Source: an uncultured Ruminococcus sp.
GTDB lineage: Bacteria > Bacillota > Clostridia > Oscillospirales > Acutalibacteraceae
Assembly: GCA_910585865.1 (NCBI GenBank)
Contig: CAJUGO010000018.1
Location: forward strand, 1 to 36,704
Direction of reading: 5' to 3'
Length of the DNA stretch: 36,704 nt
The notes beneath the pieces were generated by a model. That model was not told where the DNA came from. It made no database searches and saw only the letters and a program-made list of their open reading frames with translations. The translations under genes and the position numbers were made by a program. Every line of letters starts with the position of its first letter. The stretch's first letter is position 1. This document shows positions 15,988-23,022 of this stretch, one piece after another.

Positions 15988-17880
15988 TTAGTGTGTGTAA
16001 ATAGCGTCGAATTTGCAGTTTTTCATACAAAGTCCGCACTTAATACATTTATCCTGATCAATAATATGCGGTTGTTTTACCGTACCTGAAATTGCTCCAA
16101 CAGGACAGTTCCTTGCACAGAGCGTACAACCCTTACATTTTGCAGGGACAATTTCAAATTTCATCAGAGCCTTACATACTCCGGCAGGACAAGTTTTATC
16201 TTTAATATGAGCAATATATTCATCTTTAAAGTAGCCCATAGTTGACAGAACAGGGTTTGGAGCTGTCTGACCGAGCGCACACAGAGATGATGTCTGCATG
16301 TGATGTGAAAGCTCTTCAATTTTTTCCAAATCTTCCATTTCGCCTTTGCCGGAAGTAATTTTATCCAAAAACTGTAAAAGTCTGCGAGTACCTACACGGC
16401 ACGGAGTACATTTTCCGCAGCTTTCGTCAACAGTAAACTCCAGATAAAACTTTGCAATATCAACCATGCAAGTATCTTCGTCAAGAATAATCATACCGCC
16501 TGATCCCATCATTGAACCAAGTGCGAGAAGACTGTCATAATCAATCGGAGTATCTATATGAAGAGCAGGAATACAGCCGCCTGACGGGCCTCCCGTCTGA
16601 GCTGCTTTAAACTTTTTGCCGTTAGGAATTCCACCGCCGATTTCTTCAACTATCTCACGCAGAGTAGTACCCATAGGAATCTCAACAAGACCTACATTTG
16701 TAATCTTGCCGCCAAGAGCAAATACTTTTGTTCCGGGGCTCTTAGGCGTACCCATTGAATTAAACCATTTACTTCCGTTTAATATAATCTGTGCTATATT
16801 CGCATATGTTTCTACATTATTAAGAACCGTAGGTTTGCCGAAAAGACCTTTAACAGCCGGGAATGGAGGACGCGGACGAGGTTCACCTCTGTTTCCTTCA
16901 ATAGAAGTCATAAGAGCTGTTTCTTCACCGCACACAAAGGCACCTGCACCAAGTCTGATTTCCATATCAAAATCAAAGCCTGATCCAAAAATATTTTTAC
17001 CAAGGAAACCATATTCTCTTGCCTGATCAATTGCCTTTTGCAGTCTTTCTACAGCAATCGGATACTCTGCTCTGATATAAACAAAACCGTGATGAGCGCC
17101 TATTGCATATCCTGCTATTATCATTGCTTCAATAATACACTGCGGATCGCCTTCAAGAATAGAACGATCCATAAATGCACCTGGGTCGCCCTCATCAGCA
17201 TTACAGCAAACATATTTAACATCATTTACGCTGGCTTTGGCAAAAGACCATTTTCTTCCTGTTGGGAAGCCGCCGCCGCCCCTGCCGCGCAGACCCGAAG
17301 CAGTAATCTCATTAATTACATCATCCGGCGTCATTTTAGTAAGAACCTTTGCAAGCGCCTGATAACCGTCAACAGCTATGTATTCATCAATATTTTCAGG
17401 ATCAATAACACCGCAGTTTCTTAGAGCAACTCTAAGCTGTTTTTTGTAAAAAGCAGTATCGGAAAGCGATATAATAGATCCGTCTTCATGAACAGTTTCC
17501 TGATAAAGAAGTTCTTTAACTACTTTGCCTTCTTTTAAATGTTCTTTAACAATTCTTTCTACTCCTTGCGGGGTTGCCTGTGAGTAGAACGCACCTTCAG
17601 GATAAACAATCATAATTGGACCTAATGAACAAAGTCCGAAACATCCCGTTCTTACAACAAGAATTTCTTTTTCGAGACCATTTGCCTTAAGTGCCTTTTC
17701 AAGAGCCTCAATAACTTTTTTACTGCCTGAAGAAGTACATCCGGTACCACCGCATACAAGAACCTGCTTACGATAACCGGTTTCCTTTGCAAGCTTTTCG
17801 CCCTCAGATGCAATCAGTTTTCTTACTTTAACAATTTGTTCATGTTCTTTTTTTATTTTATTAAGTTCTTCAAGTTTCAT
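15988..17880 (-). CDS. hydB: NADH-oxidising subunit HydB (NuoF-like)
   Basis: A 630-residue flavoprotein subunit. The N-terminal thioredoxin-like [2Fe-2S] domain has CGGTGC and CFGLC motifs (about 44-88). It is followed by the NuoF fold with the NADH site GRGGGGFPTGRKW, the FMN segment CNADEGDPGAFMDR and a [4Fe-4S] site (ESCGKCTPCRVG plus SLCALGQ). A C-terminal ferredoxin domain carries two [4Fe-4S] motifs (CKGCTLCARNCPVG, CIKCGLCMKNC). It passes electrons between NAD(H), ferredoxin and HydA. Its ATG shares one base with the hydC stop (TAATG), and GGGAGG lies 9 bases upstream, so the genes are translationally coupled. Confidence 0.96.
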   Translation of the reverse strand: MKLEELNKIKKEHEQIVKVRKLIASEGEKLAKETGYRKQVLVCGGTGCTSSGSKKVIEALEKALKANGLEKEILVVRTGCFGLCSLGPIMIVYPEGAFYSQATPQGVERIVKEHLKEGKVVKELLYQETVHEDGSIISLSDTAFYKKQLRVALRNCGVIDPENIDEYIAVDGYQALAKVLTKMTPDDVINEITASGLRGRGGGGFPTGRKWSFAKASVNDVKYVCCNADEGDPGAFMDRSILEGDPQCIIEAMIIAGYAIGAHHGFVYIRAEYPIAVERLQKAIDQAREYGFLGKNIFGSGFDFDMEIRLGAGAFVCGEETALMTSIEGNRGEPRPRPPFPAVKGLFGKPTVLNNVETYANIAQIILNGSKWFNSMGTPKSPGTKVFALGGKITNVGLVEIPMGTTLREIVEEIGGGIPNGKKFKAAQTGGPSGGCIPALHIDTPIDYDSLLALGSMMGSGGMIILDEDTCMVDIAKFYLEFTVDESCGKCTPCRVGTRRLLQFLDKITSGKGEMEDLEKIEELSHHMQTSSLCALGQTAPNPVLSTMGYFKDEYIAHIKDKTCPAGVCKALMKFEIVPAKCKGCTLCARNCPVGAISGTVKQPHIIDQDKCIKCGLCMKNCKFDAIYTH

Positions 17881-18389
17881 TATTTTTTGCCTCCCTTCTT
17901 GATATACTTATCAAGTATCTTATCAACCTGGTCAGGAGTCATCTTTCCGTAAACCTCATCATCAATCATCATTACGGGAGCAAGACCGCAGGCTCCTACA
18001 CATCGGCATGAATCAATTGAAAACAATCCGTCAGGTGTACATTCTCCACTTTTTATTCCAAGCTTCTTTTCAATCTCCGCAAGAATTTTGTCAGCACCTT
18101 TTACATAACATGCAGTACCAAGACATACACTTATTCTGTGTTCTCCCTTAGGTGTAAGACTAAACTGTGAATAAAAAGTAGCAACACCGTAAACTTCACT
18201 AAGAGATATTTCCAGACCGTCCGCTACCATCTGCTGAACTTCGACCGGCAAATATCCGTAAATTCCCTGAGCTTCCTGTAAAACAGGCAGTAAAGCTCCC
18301 GGCATATCCTTATAATTTTCTATTATCTCTTTTAGCTTTCGTTCCTGAGCTATAGTTCCTTTGAAAGCATTCAAAGAAGATTCTGTCAT
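17880..18389 (-). CDS. hydC: [2Fe-2S] subunit HydC (NuoE-like)
   Basis: A 169-residue thioredoxin-like [2Fe-2S] protein. The cluster ligands are CLGTAC near 90 and CRCVGACG near 130, and the N-terminal helical part contains YGYLPVEVQQMVADGL, all typical of NuoE/HydC. It is the first gene of the hydCBA operon and helps channel electrons to HydB. ATG 18389 (MTESSLNAF) is chosen because GGGGGT lies just upstream and the protein then has normal family length. An in-frame extension upstream to 18494 runs into the leader inverted repeat and should not be translated. Confidence 0.94.
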   Translation of the reverse strand: MTESSLNAFKGTIAQERKLKEIIENYKDMPGALLPVLQEAQGIYGYLPVEVQQMVADGLEISLSEVYGVATFYSQFSLTPKGEHRISVCLGTACYVKGADKILAEIEKKLGIKSGECTPDGLFSIDSCRCVGACGLAPVMMIDDEVYGKMTPDQVDKILDKYIKKGGKK

Positions 18390-18422
18390 ATCAGTGACCC
18401 CCAATACATTTCTATTTATTAA

Positions 18423-18552
18423 GACGTATCTGAAAAGCTTCAATATCATCAAAAACAAACAATTGTTCAACGTGTTGCACTGAATACTGCTCAAAAAATA
18501 AAAAACATCTTTTTCTTTAACAGCTTAGCGTTAAATGCCTTTCAGATACGCC
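18423..18552. repeat. Long inverted repeat in the hydCBA leader
   Basis: Arms at 18423-18438 and 18537-18552 pair at 14 of 16 positions, including an uninterrupted 11-bp core (CGTATCTGAAA with TTTCAGATACG), enclosing about 100 bases. The whole unit would be transcribed as the hydCBA 5' leader. It could be a leftover short insertion element (MITE or IS end) or a structured leader RNA. An antisense-free frame reading FVFDDIEAFQIRLNK at one end hints at a decayed transposase C-terminus. Confidence 0.6.
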
Positions 18553-18570
18553 CTAATTACTTTGTCTTCT

Positions 18571-18599
18571 ATTATACATTATTGTCGTAAATAATACAA
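18571..18599 (-). promoter_or_regulatory. Promoter of the hydCBA operon
   Basis: On the minus strand, TTGTAT (18599-18594) and TATAAT (18576-18571) are 17 bases apart. The -10 is perfect and the -35 is weak. The start would fall near 18564, giving a leader of about 175 bases before hydC. Confidence 0.65.
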
Positions 18600-18751
18600 C
18601 AACTTTTACAAGAAAATATGATAAAAAAATCATTTTATATGTGATTTTAAATTTATTTTTGTACTATAACTATAAAATTCAACATTATTTTTATCGAATT
18701 CGCTCATGATTATATATAATTTGAATAATTGGGCTTATTAAAAATTGTCAA

Positions 18752-18841
18752 TTATGACAACATTTTTCAACGCATTTTGTTTCTGTAAATAAGTAATTAC
18801 AGATAATTTTACAGAAAGAAAATCGCCCGCCAAATAAATAG
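18752..18841 (+). pseudogene. Decayed hydrophobic mini-toxin ORF (locus 1)
   Basis: A plus-strand start reading MTTFFNAF stops early. In another frame the end reads LQIILQKENRPPNK before a stop codon at 18839-18841. MTT(Y/F) beginnings, a hydrophobic middle and a KNRPP-type tail recall the small putative holin-like toxins of Firmicutes type I toxin-antitoxin loci. The central part is broken by frame changes. The 3' end overlaps the predicted minus-strand RNA (18882-18812), the expected arrangement for toxin and RNA antitoxin. The family match is from memory only. Confidence 0.35.
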
Positions 18842-18882
18842 CGGACGATTTAAAGTGACCGGGAGAAGTTTTTTCACTTCTC
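18812..18882 (-). ncRNA. Predicted ~70-nt RNA, antitoxin-like (locus 1)
   Basis: A perfect promoter precedes it on the minus strand. The predicted transcript has a first hairpin (GAGAAGT with ACTTCTC, 18882-18863). It then has a terminator-like hairpin (11-bp stem, 18851-18841 with 18830-18820) followed by TTTTCTTTCTGT. No convincing ORF uses it; a 22-codon GTG frame spans it but has almost no leader. It is antisense to the 3' end of the decayed mini-ORF at 18752-18841, so an RNA antitoxin of a type I system is the favoured reading. Confidence 0.65.
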
Positions 18883-18888
18883 GACCAT

Positions 18889-18917
18889 ATTATACAATAT
18901 TTGACAATAACTGTCAA
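18889..18917 (-). promoter_or_regulatory. Perfect consensus promoter for the locus 1 RNA
   Basis: On the minus strand, TTGACA (18917-18912) and TATAAT (18894-18889) are exactly 17 bases apart. The -35 lies inside a dyad, TTGACA-N5-TGTCAA (18901-18917), which could also be an operator. Confidence 0.85.
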
Positions 18918-19126
18918 TATATATTATTTACTCATATGAAAGAAAAATATAAGGTTACAACAGACATATTTCAAAAAAGAAAAAATTATATAGATTAATA
19001 TAGAGATAGATAACCTCTGTGTTAGAGTAAAACTGTGATTTCAAAAAACAAAAGATAACTATTTAATATGTTTTCACCATATATTATAATCTTCCATATT
19101 CAGATATTTATAAATTAAAGATTCTG

Positions 19127-19155
19127 TTGACATCAAATTATTACTATGTTAATAT
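19127..19155 (+). promoter_or_regulatory. Promoter for the locus 2 RNA
   Basis: TTGACA at 19127-19132 and TAATAT at 19150-19155 are 17 bases apart on the plus strand. The -35 is perfect and the -10 matches at the key first, second and last positions. Confidence 0.6.
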
Positions 19156-19161
19156 AAGTAG

Positions 19162-19250
19162 CGAAAAATAACTATTTTAACTGTTTTGATTAGATATTTC
19201 ATCTTATTAACCGTCTTGTATTAGCAGTACAGGGCGGTTACTTTTTTATG
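19162..19250 (+). ncRNA. Predicted ~90-nt RNA, antitoxin-like (locus 2)
   Basis: It starts about 7 bases after the promoter and ends in a strong terminator: AACCGTCTTGTA (19209-19220) pairs with TACAGGGCGGTT (19228-19239), followed by ACTTTTTT. No ORF is visible. The 3' half is antisense to the end of a hydrophobic minus-strand mini-ORF (19316-19221), the same arrangement as locus 1. Confidence 0.6.
19209..19247 (+). terminator. Terminator of the locus 2 RNA
   Basis: A 12-bp stem (two G-U pairs) with the 7-base loop TTAGCAG and a following run of six T residues. Confidence 0.8.
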
Positions 19251-19316
19251 TTTAATTCATTTAAGCAACACTATTAACCGAACTACCATAACCAGCTTAC
19301 ATACCATCAGTTTCAT
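19221..19316 (-). pseudogene. Hydrophobic mini-toxin-like ORF split by TGA (locus 2)
   Basis: The frame reads MKLMVCKLVMVVRLIVLLK, then TGA at 19259-19257, then IKHKKVTALYC and a stop. With the TGA read through it would be a 31-residue peptide with one membrane-spanning stretch and a basic tail, the usual form of type I toxins. No clear SD precedes it. Its 3' end lies opposite the predicted plus-strand RNA and its terminator. I read it as a nonsense-inactivated toxin; a chance hydrophobic frame cannot be excluded. Confidence 0.35.
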
Positions 19317-19388
19317 ATAGGGATAAAAAACTGTGTTTATTTATGATTAGCAACACAAAACTTACTTAATGTATATAATTATTATAAA

Positions 19389-19421
19389 AAGCAGAGTGCA
19401 ATTTATATTTGAACTCTGCTT
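19389..19421 (-). terminator. Hairpin with T-run on the minus strand
   Basis: AAGCAGAGT (19389-19397) pairs with ACTCTGCTT (19413-19421). Read on the minus strand it is followed by TTTTTATAAT, so it would end a short minus-strand transcript that starts upstream of the XRE gene. No gene for such a transcript is seen. Confidence 0.5.
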
Positions 19422-19561
19422 AAAAATTGTACTGTCATCCATTATTTTATTAGAAATGAATAATTTTTTGTACCAAAACACCACACAAATAATAAATCCG
19501 TAATATATTATGTAGTATAATTATGCAAAATTTGTTATAATTTGTCACTGGAGGAGAAAAA

Positions 19562-19777
19562 ATGACTGAAATTGATATTTTAGCGGATAATTTGAAAAAC
19601 CTCCGTAAAGAATTACATGAATCGCAAATTGAATTTGCTTATAACTGTGGGATAAGCTCGGAAACTATTAGCTTAATTGAGCGGAAAATAACAAGTCCAA
19701 ATTTAGATACGCTGCAAAAAATTGCAACATACACAGGTAAAACAGTATCTCAATTATTGGAAATAAAAGAAAAATGA
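19562..19777 (+). CDS. XRE-family helix-turn-helix regulator
   Basis: A 71-residue protein that is almost entirely a Cro/C1-type HTH domain: ADNLKNLRKELHESQIEFAY, then the recognition region CGISSETISLIERKITSPNL, and TLQKIATYTGKTVSQLLEI. GGAGGAG lies 7 bases before the ATG. It shares four bases (ATGA) with the next gene, so the two are co-translated. It lies between the two RNA loci and the CRISPR array. It could regulate its own operon or neighbours; no target is proven. Confidence 0.9.
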   Translation: MTEIDILADNLKNLRKELHESQIEFAYNCGISSETISLIERKITSPNLDTLQKIATYTGKTVSQLLEIKEK

Positions 19778-20010
19778 ACAAATATATTTACCGTTTAAAT
19801 AAGAACATTTTAAAGACAGAAGAAGGAAAAACTTATACTGCTTATGATGTAGAAGCATGGACTGTCAAAAATCAAACTTACTGTCTCGCAGAGTCTATAC
19901 CAAACGTTTTTCTTGAATATGAAAGAGCAAAAAACTTTATTGATTCATGTAATTTTTTGGAGATCAGCTTAGTTCATCTTATGGATGTTATAGAAGATGA
20001 GCTAAGCTGA
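19774..20010 (+). CDS. Small DUF6514-like protein
   Basis: A 78-residue soluble protein with no signal peptide or membrane helix. It reads as a compact alpha/beta fold: a Tyr-rich start (NKYIYRLNKNI), then KTYTAYDVEAW and an acidic helical end, LVHLMDVIEDELS. The ending HL-x-DVIED and overall layout match my memory of DUF6514, a Clostridia family of unknown function. It overlaps the XRE gene by four bases and is followed by a terminator, so the pair is a two-gene operon. A partner or effector role for the regulator is a guess. Confidence 0.65.
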   Translation: MNKYIYRLNKNILKTEEGKTYTAYDVEAWTVKNQTYCLAESIPNVFLEYERAKNFIDSCNFLEISLVHLMDVIEDELS

Positions 20011-20018
20011 AAAACTAA

Positions 20019-20062
20019 GGATACAGGTAAAACTAATATCTGTATCCATTGTTTTTGTTTTT
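20019..20062 (+). terminator. Terminator of the XRE operon
   Basis: GGATACAG (20019-20026) pairs with CTGTATCC (20040-20047), followed by a T-rich tract, 9 bases after the stop codon. Confidence 0.85.
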
Positions 20063-20467
20063 ATTGAAATATCAATTTATAAAACATATTAAAATTACAA
20101 ATCAAACAGTAAATATATTTTTATTTTATAACAAAGATAACCCTCTAGAAATTTTAGGCTTCCTTGTAATTATAAAACTTATTATATCAAATTTTCCATA
20201 AATATGCAACAAAAATTCATGCCAAATTTTCACAGCACTTCACCTTAAATAAAATACATACCAAATAATCAAAAATATATCATCAATGTATTTATGCATA
20301 CACCCACTGCGAGTTGTGATTTTTCTATTACTGCCTTTTTCTTGAACTCTTAACCGTATTTTTCATAAAATTAGCGACCTCCAAAAGCTGAATTTTTCGT
20401 CTAACTTTCAGAGGTCGGATTAAACTAGGTGTGATCATATTTTTTAAAATTAAATAAAAGACATGGG
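20063..20467. other. AT-rich spacer at the trailer end of the CRISPR array
   Basis: No gene is seen. It contains a degraded CRISPR repeat at 20288-20320 and an imperfect hairpin at 20374-20418 (GCGACCTC with GAGGTCGG) that may terminate the minus-strand array transcript. Confidence 0.55.
20288..20320 (-). repeat. Fossil CRISPR repeat outside the array
   Basis: This 33-base stretch matches the terminal repeat of the array at 24 of 33 positions in the same register, including CATACACC and TGCGAG. It lies 147 bases beyond the last recognisable repeat, on the trailer side, as expected if the array was once longer. Confidence 0.5.
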
Positions 20468-20910
20468 ATTTCTATTCATACACCTCATGCGAGGTGTGAC
20501 AACCATTCTTGATTCAATAACTGAAAAACGGTGTGAAACTTCTACTCACACACCTCATGCGAGGTGTGACGTTCAATAGCATTTGCATCACCGCTAACAG
20601 ATGCAGCATTTCTACTCACACACCTCATGCGAGGTGTGACGCTGACGAGGGATAATCCTCTGCGTATTTCTTACATTTCTACTCACACACCTCATGCGAG
20701 GTGTGACAATCAAGTTAATATGGAATTTAAGCGATTCTGTAATTTCTACTCACACACCTCATGCGAGGTGTGACACTTTTCACCTGATGTCTTATTTACG
20801 GGATTTTGTAATTTCTACTCACACACCTCATGCGAGGTGTGACTCTGAAAATATTTTTCCATCGGATATTTTGCACGATTTCTACTCACACACCTCATGC
20901 GAGGTGTGAC
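20468..20910 (-). CRISPR. Type I-C CRISPR array, 7 repeats and 6 spacers
   Basis: Repeats of 33 bases occur at 20468-20500, 20538-20570, 20608-20640, 20675-20707, 20742-20774, 20811-20843 and 20878-20910. In the transcribed (minus) direction the repeat begins GTCACACCTCGCATGAGGTG and ends GTGAGTAGAAAT, with the palindromic stem and GTC start typical of I-C. Spacers are 34-37 bases. The repeat at 20468 has two mismatches and the one at 20538 has one, marking the low-coordinate side as the old trailer end. The cas genes and the leader are on the high-coordinate side. The orientation follows from repeat type, degeneration and cas position together. Confidence 0.98.
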
Positions 20911-21059
20911 CGCAAAATATAGTATTGTATCGGTTATCACCACAAAATGAGGTGGACAATTTTTACAAATAAATTTTATCAATGCAATTACAAACAAAAA
21001 ACTGGCCTTTTTTCATGCGAACCTGTCTGGTATTTCGGTAACATTTAGGGTTCGCCAAA
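20911..21059 (-). promoter_or_regulatory. CRISPR leader
   Basis: About 150 AT-rich bases between the cas2 remnant and the first repeat. Read on the minus strand it starts TTGGCGAACC right after the cas2 stop, a beginning often seen in I-C leaders. It should hold the array promoter, but no strong -35/-10 pair was recognised. Confidence 0.65.
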
Positions 21060-21350
21060 TCAAATTATAATAACCCCCTCAGGATTATACGTCTCTTTGC
21101 TTCCGATATGTTCAACTTTCTGTTCCCATCTGTTTCCTAAATAATAAAATCTAAGACTGTCTTTAGTTTCATCGATTATATTAACCAGTCTGTCCTTTAA
21201 CTTTAAAAATGTTGAATAATCCAAATCAGCTTCAAAAACAGAATTCTGAACACGCTGCGCATGATTTTGTCATTCCTTTGCAACCTTTCTGAGGCGTTTT
21301 TTACCATTCACATCTGATGTCGATACATCATAGCTTATAATAACCATCAT
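21060..21350 (-). pseudogene. cas2: cas2 with an in-frame stop codon
   Basis: The frame encodes a typical 96-residue Cas2: MMVIISYDVSTSDVNGKKRL at the start, AQRVQNSVFE in the middle and RFYYLGNRWE further on. It is interrupted at codon 27 by TGA (21272-21270), where relatives have Cys or another residue in the KVAK-x-C-QN segment. TGA acts as a normal stop in other genes of this window, so recoding is unlikely. Cas2 forms the Cas1-Cas2 spacer-integration complex, and a 26-residue fragment could not do so. It starts 10 bases after the cas1 stop. Confidence 0.88.
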
Positions 21351-21360
21351 AATTTATCAC

Positions 21361-22381
21361 CTACTTTAGAAGATAACACGGATATTCTTCCAAATCACCG
21401 CGCACATACTTTGCCAGCATGTTGCTTTGTATATACGGTATAAGTCCAAACGGGATCTTTTGCTTAAGATAGGGATGTACTACATCAGTACGTTTTTTCT
21501 CCTGCCAGCGTGTCAAAACTTTTTTTCTGCCCTCGTCATTCAGCCAAACCGCACCGGAAATCTGCTTATCAAAGTCAGTTTCTGTTATAATTTGCAGATT
21601 AAGCAACGTTAGTACGAACCGTTCAACAAGGCAACGTGTTTCTTCAACCAAATCGCATGCAAGTGAACTTCTTCCGCTTCTTAAAGTATGACAAAAACCT
21701 ATATAACTGTCGAGTCCAACGGTTTCAAGCGCAGCCGCATATTCATTTGTATACAGAGTATAGACAAATGACAGAAGTGCATTTACCGGATCAAGCGGCG
21801 GACGTTTTGTACGGTATTCAAATGAAAGTGAAGTTTTTGAGTTGGTAATTAATTTATTAAAAATTGAGAAATAATTTCGTGCACAATTCCCCTCAATTCC
21901 TAATGAACTTTCAATTGAATTAACAGAATATATTTCATCAATTCCGCCTTTAAGCGCATTGATAACCGCCTTAATATTTTCATCATCCCTTAAATTTGAA
22001 TTATCATGAAGAGTTCTTTTTATTACCTGTACCGAATTGCAGAATTTCGCAGCCAGTGTATTTTTAGTAAGCAAAAGTCCGTCTTCTCTGAATTTATCAA
22101 TTTGCGCTACTCTTAGAAATACATTTCCTTTAGTCTCTCCGCAAACCTTCGCGAGAAACTTTCCGTTAGGCGAAACAAAGTTAATCAGTATACTTATCTA
22201 CACATTTACCCATTAACGCAGGAGAACAGCCAAGATAACTAAAACACACAATGTTCTCAACATTATCAAAAGGAATTCTGAATTTATATTCATCGTCAAC
22301 CTTGCATACAAGATTTTCACCGTCCAGACAAAGGTATGCCTTTTCATTTGTAATGTAAATAGTATTTAAAAGCTTTCTCAT
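21361..22381 (-). pseudogene. cas1: cas1 (type I-C) broken by a frameshift
   Basis: The first 60-odd codons read as Cas1 (MRKLLNTIYITNEKAYLCLD to ALMGKCVDK). The frame is then lost and the sequence hits TAA at 22181-22183. A one-base gain or two-base loss at about 22186-22197 puts the rest in another frame, which continues INFVSPNGKFLAKVCGETKG and runs to 21361. The catalytic residues remain readable there: Glu in SLGIEGNCARNYF, and His and Asp/Glu in GFCHTLRSGR...LACDLVEE. Cas1 is the spacer-integrating nuclease. The ATG overlaps the cas4 stop by four bases. Apart from the shift the coding sequence looks fresh, so the break is recent or a sequencing error. Confidence 0.88.
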
Positions 22382-23022
22382 TCTTTTTTCTCCAGAATCT
22401 CCTCAATGCACTTTTTCACACTTACAGGTTTCTTTAAAGCAGGCATGCAAATATCTTTCATTGAACATCCGCTGCAATTATTATTTTTGCTGATTTCAGG
22501 GATTCTCCCCTCACGAAGCAATCTGCGCATCTCAGCTAGTTTACTTTTCAGAATCTGATCATACTCTAAAAAATTATCTTTTAAAGGCAATTTTATTCTT
22601 TTCTTTACATCTGCATAATACAAAACTCCGTCGCAGTTACAGTTAAACACATAATCCACACAAATTTTTTGAGCAAATACCTGCATCAAATCATCAAAAT
22701 TATAATCTTTATTTTTGGGCTTTGTGGGTTTATATTCAACAATGCATAAATCAGAATTTCTGTTGCCCGCAACTTCAATGCAGTCGGTTATACCGTAAAG
22801 ATTATATTCACTTTTATCATTATATACTGAAACCGATGTATAACATTTTTTCTTTGATGAACAATATGCCGCCTTTGGATTATGAACTCTGCTATGCAGT
22901 ATATTTGCCTTTGTAACAAATATATTCTCTGCCCATGCACAGTCAATTTCAAGAAGTCCCCATCTGTGAGGACAGTAGAGATAATGCTGGACTGAACGAA
23001 TTGCTATATCATCACTAATCAT
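22378..23022 (-). CDS. cas4: Cas4 nuclease of the I-C adaptation module
   Basis: A 214-residue RecB-like Fe-S nuclease. One cluster Cys is in YLYCPHRWG (residue 17) and three are near the C-terminus in NNNCSGCSMKDICMP. The nuclease motifs include DLCIVEYKPTKPK with the catalytic Lys. In I-C systems Cas4 trims prespacers and helps select the PAM alongside Cas1-Cas2. It overlaps cas7 upstream and cas1 downstream by four bases each (ATGA), showing tight operon coupling. It is intact although both of its partners are broken. Confidence 0.95.
   Translation of the reverse strand: MISDDIAIRSVQHYLYCPHRWGLLEIDCAWAENIFVTKANILHSRVHNPKAAYCSSKKKCYTSVSVYNDKSEYNLYGITDCIEVAGNRNSDLCIVEYKPTKPKNKDYNFDDLMQVFAQKICVDYVFNCNCDGVLYYADVKKRIKLPLKDNFLEYDQILKSKLAEMRRLLREGRIPEISKNNNCSGCSMKDICMPALKKPVSVKKCIEEILEKKE

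Noticed and set aside
16616..17026. 136-codon plus-strand frame opposite hydB
   Set aside because: It is a shadow of a highly conserved gene in another frame with no start signals.
18390..18494. Longer hydC start within the inverted repeat
   Set aside because: The extension has no SD and is not family-like; the ATG at 18389 has a good SD and gives normal length.
18816..18870. 22-codon GTG peptide (MKKLLPVTLNRP) within the locus 1 RNA
   Set aside because: It spans both hairpins including the terminator and would have only about ten bases of leader, so translation is unlikely.
20694..20909. Open frame across the CRISPR array
   Set aside because: It consists of translated repeats (THTPHARCD); arrays of constant length often give such spurious frames.
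21270..21272. TGA in cas2 as a recoded sense codon
   Set aside because: TGA ends several intact genes here (hydA, cas7c, the regulator gene), and no selenocysteine-type signal is visible.
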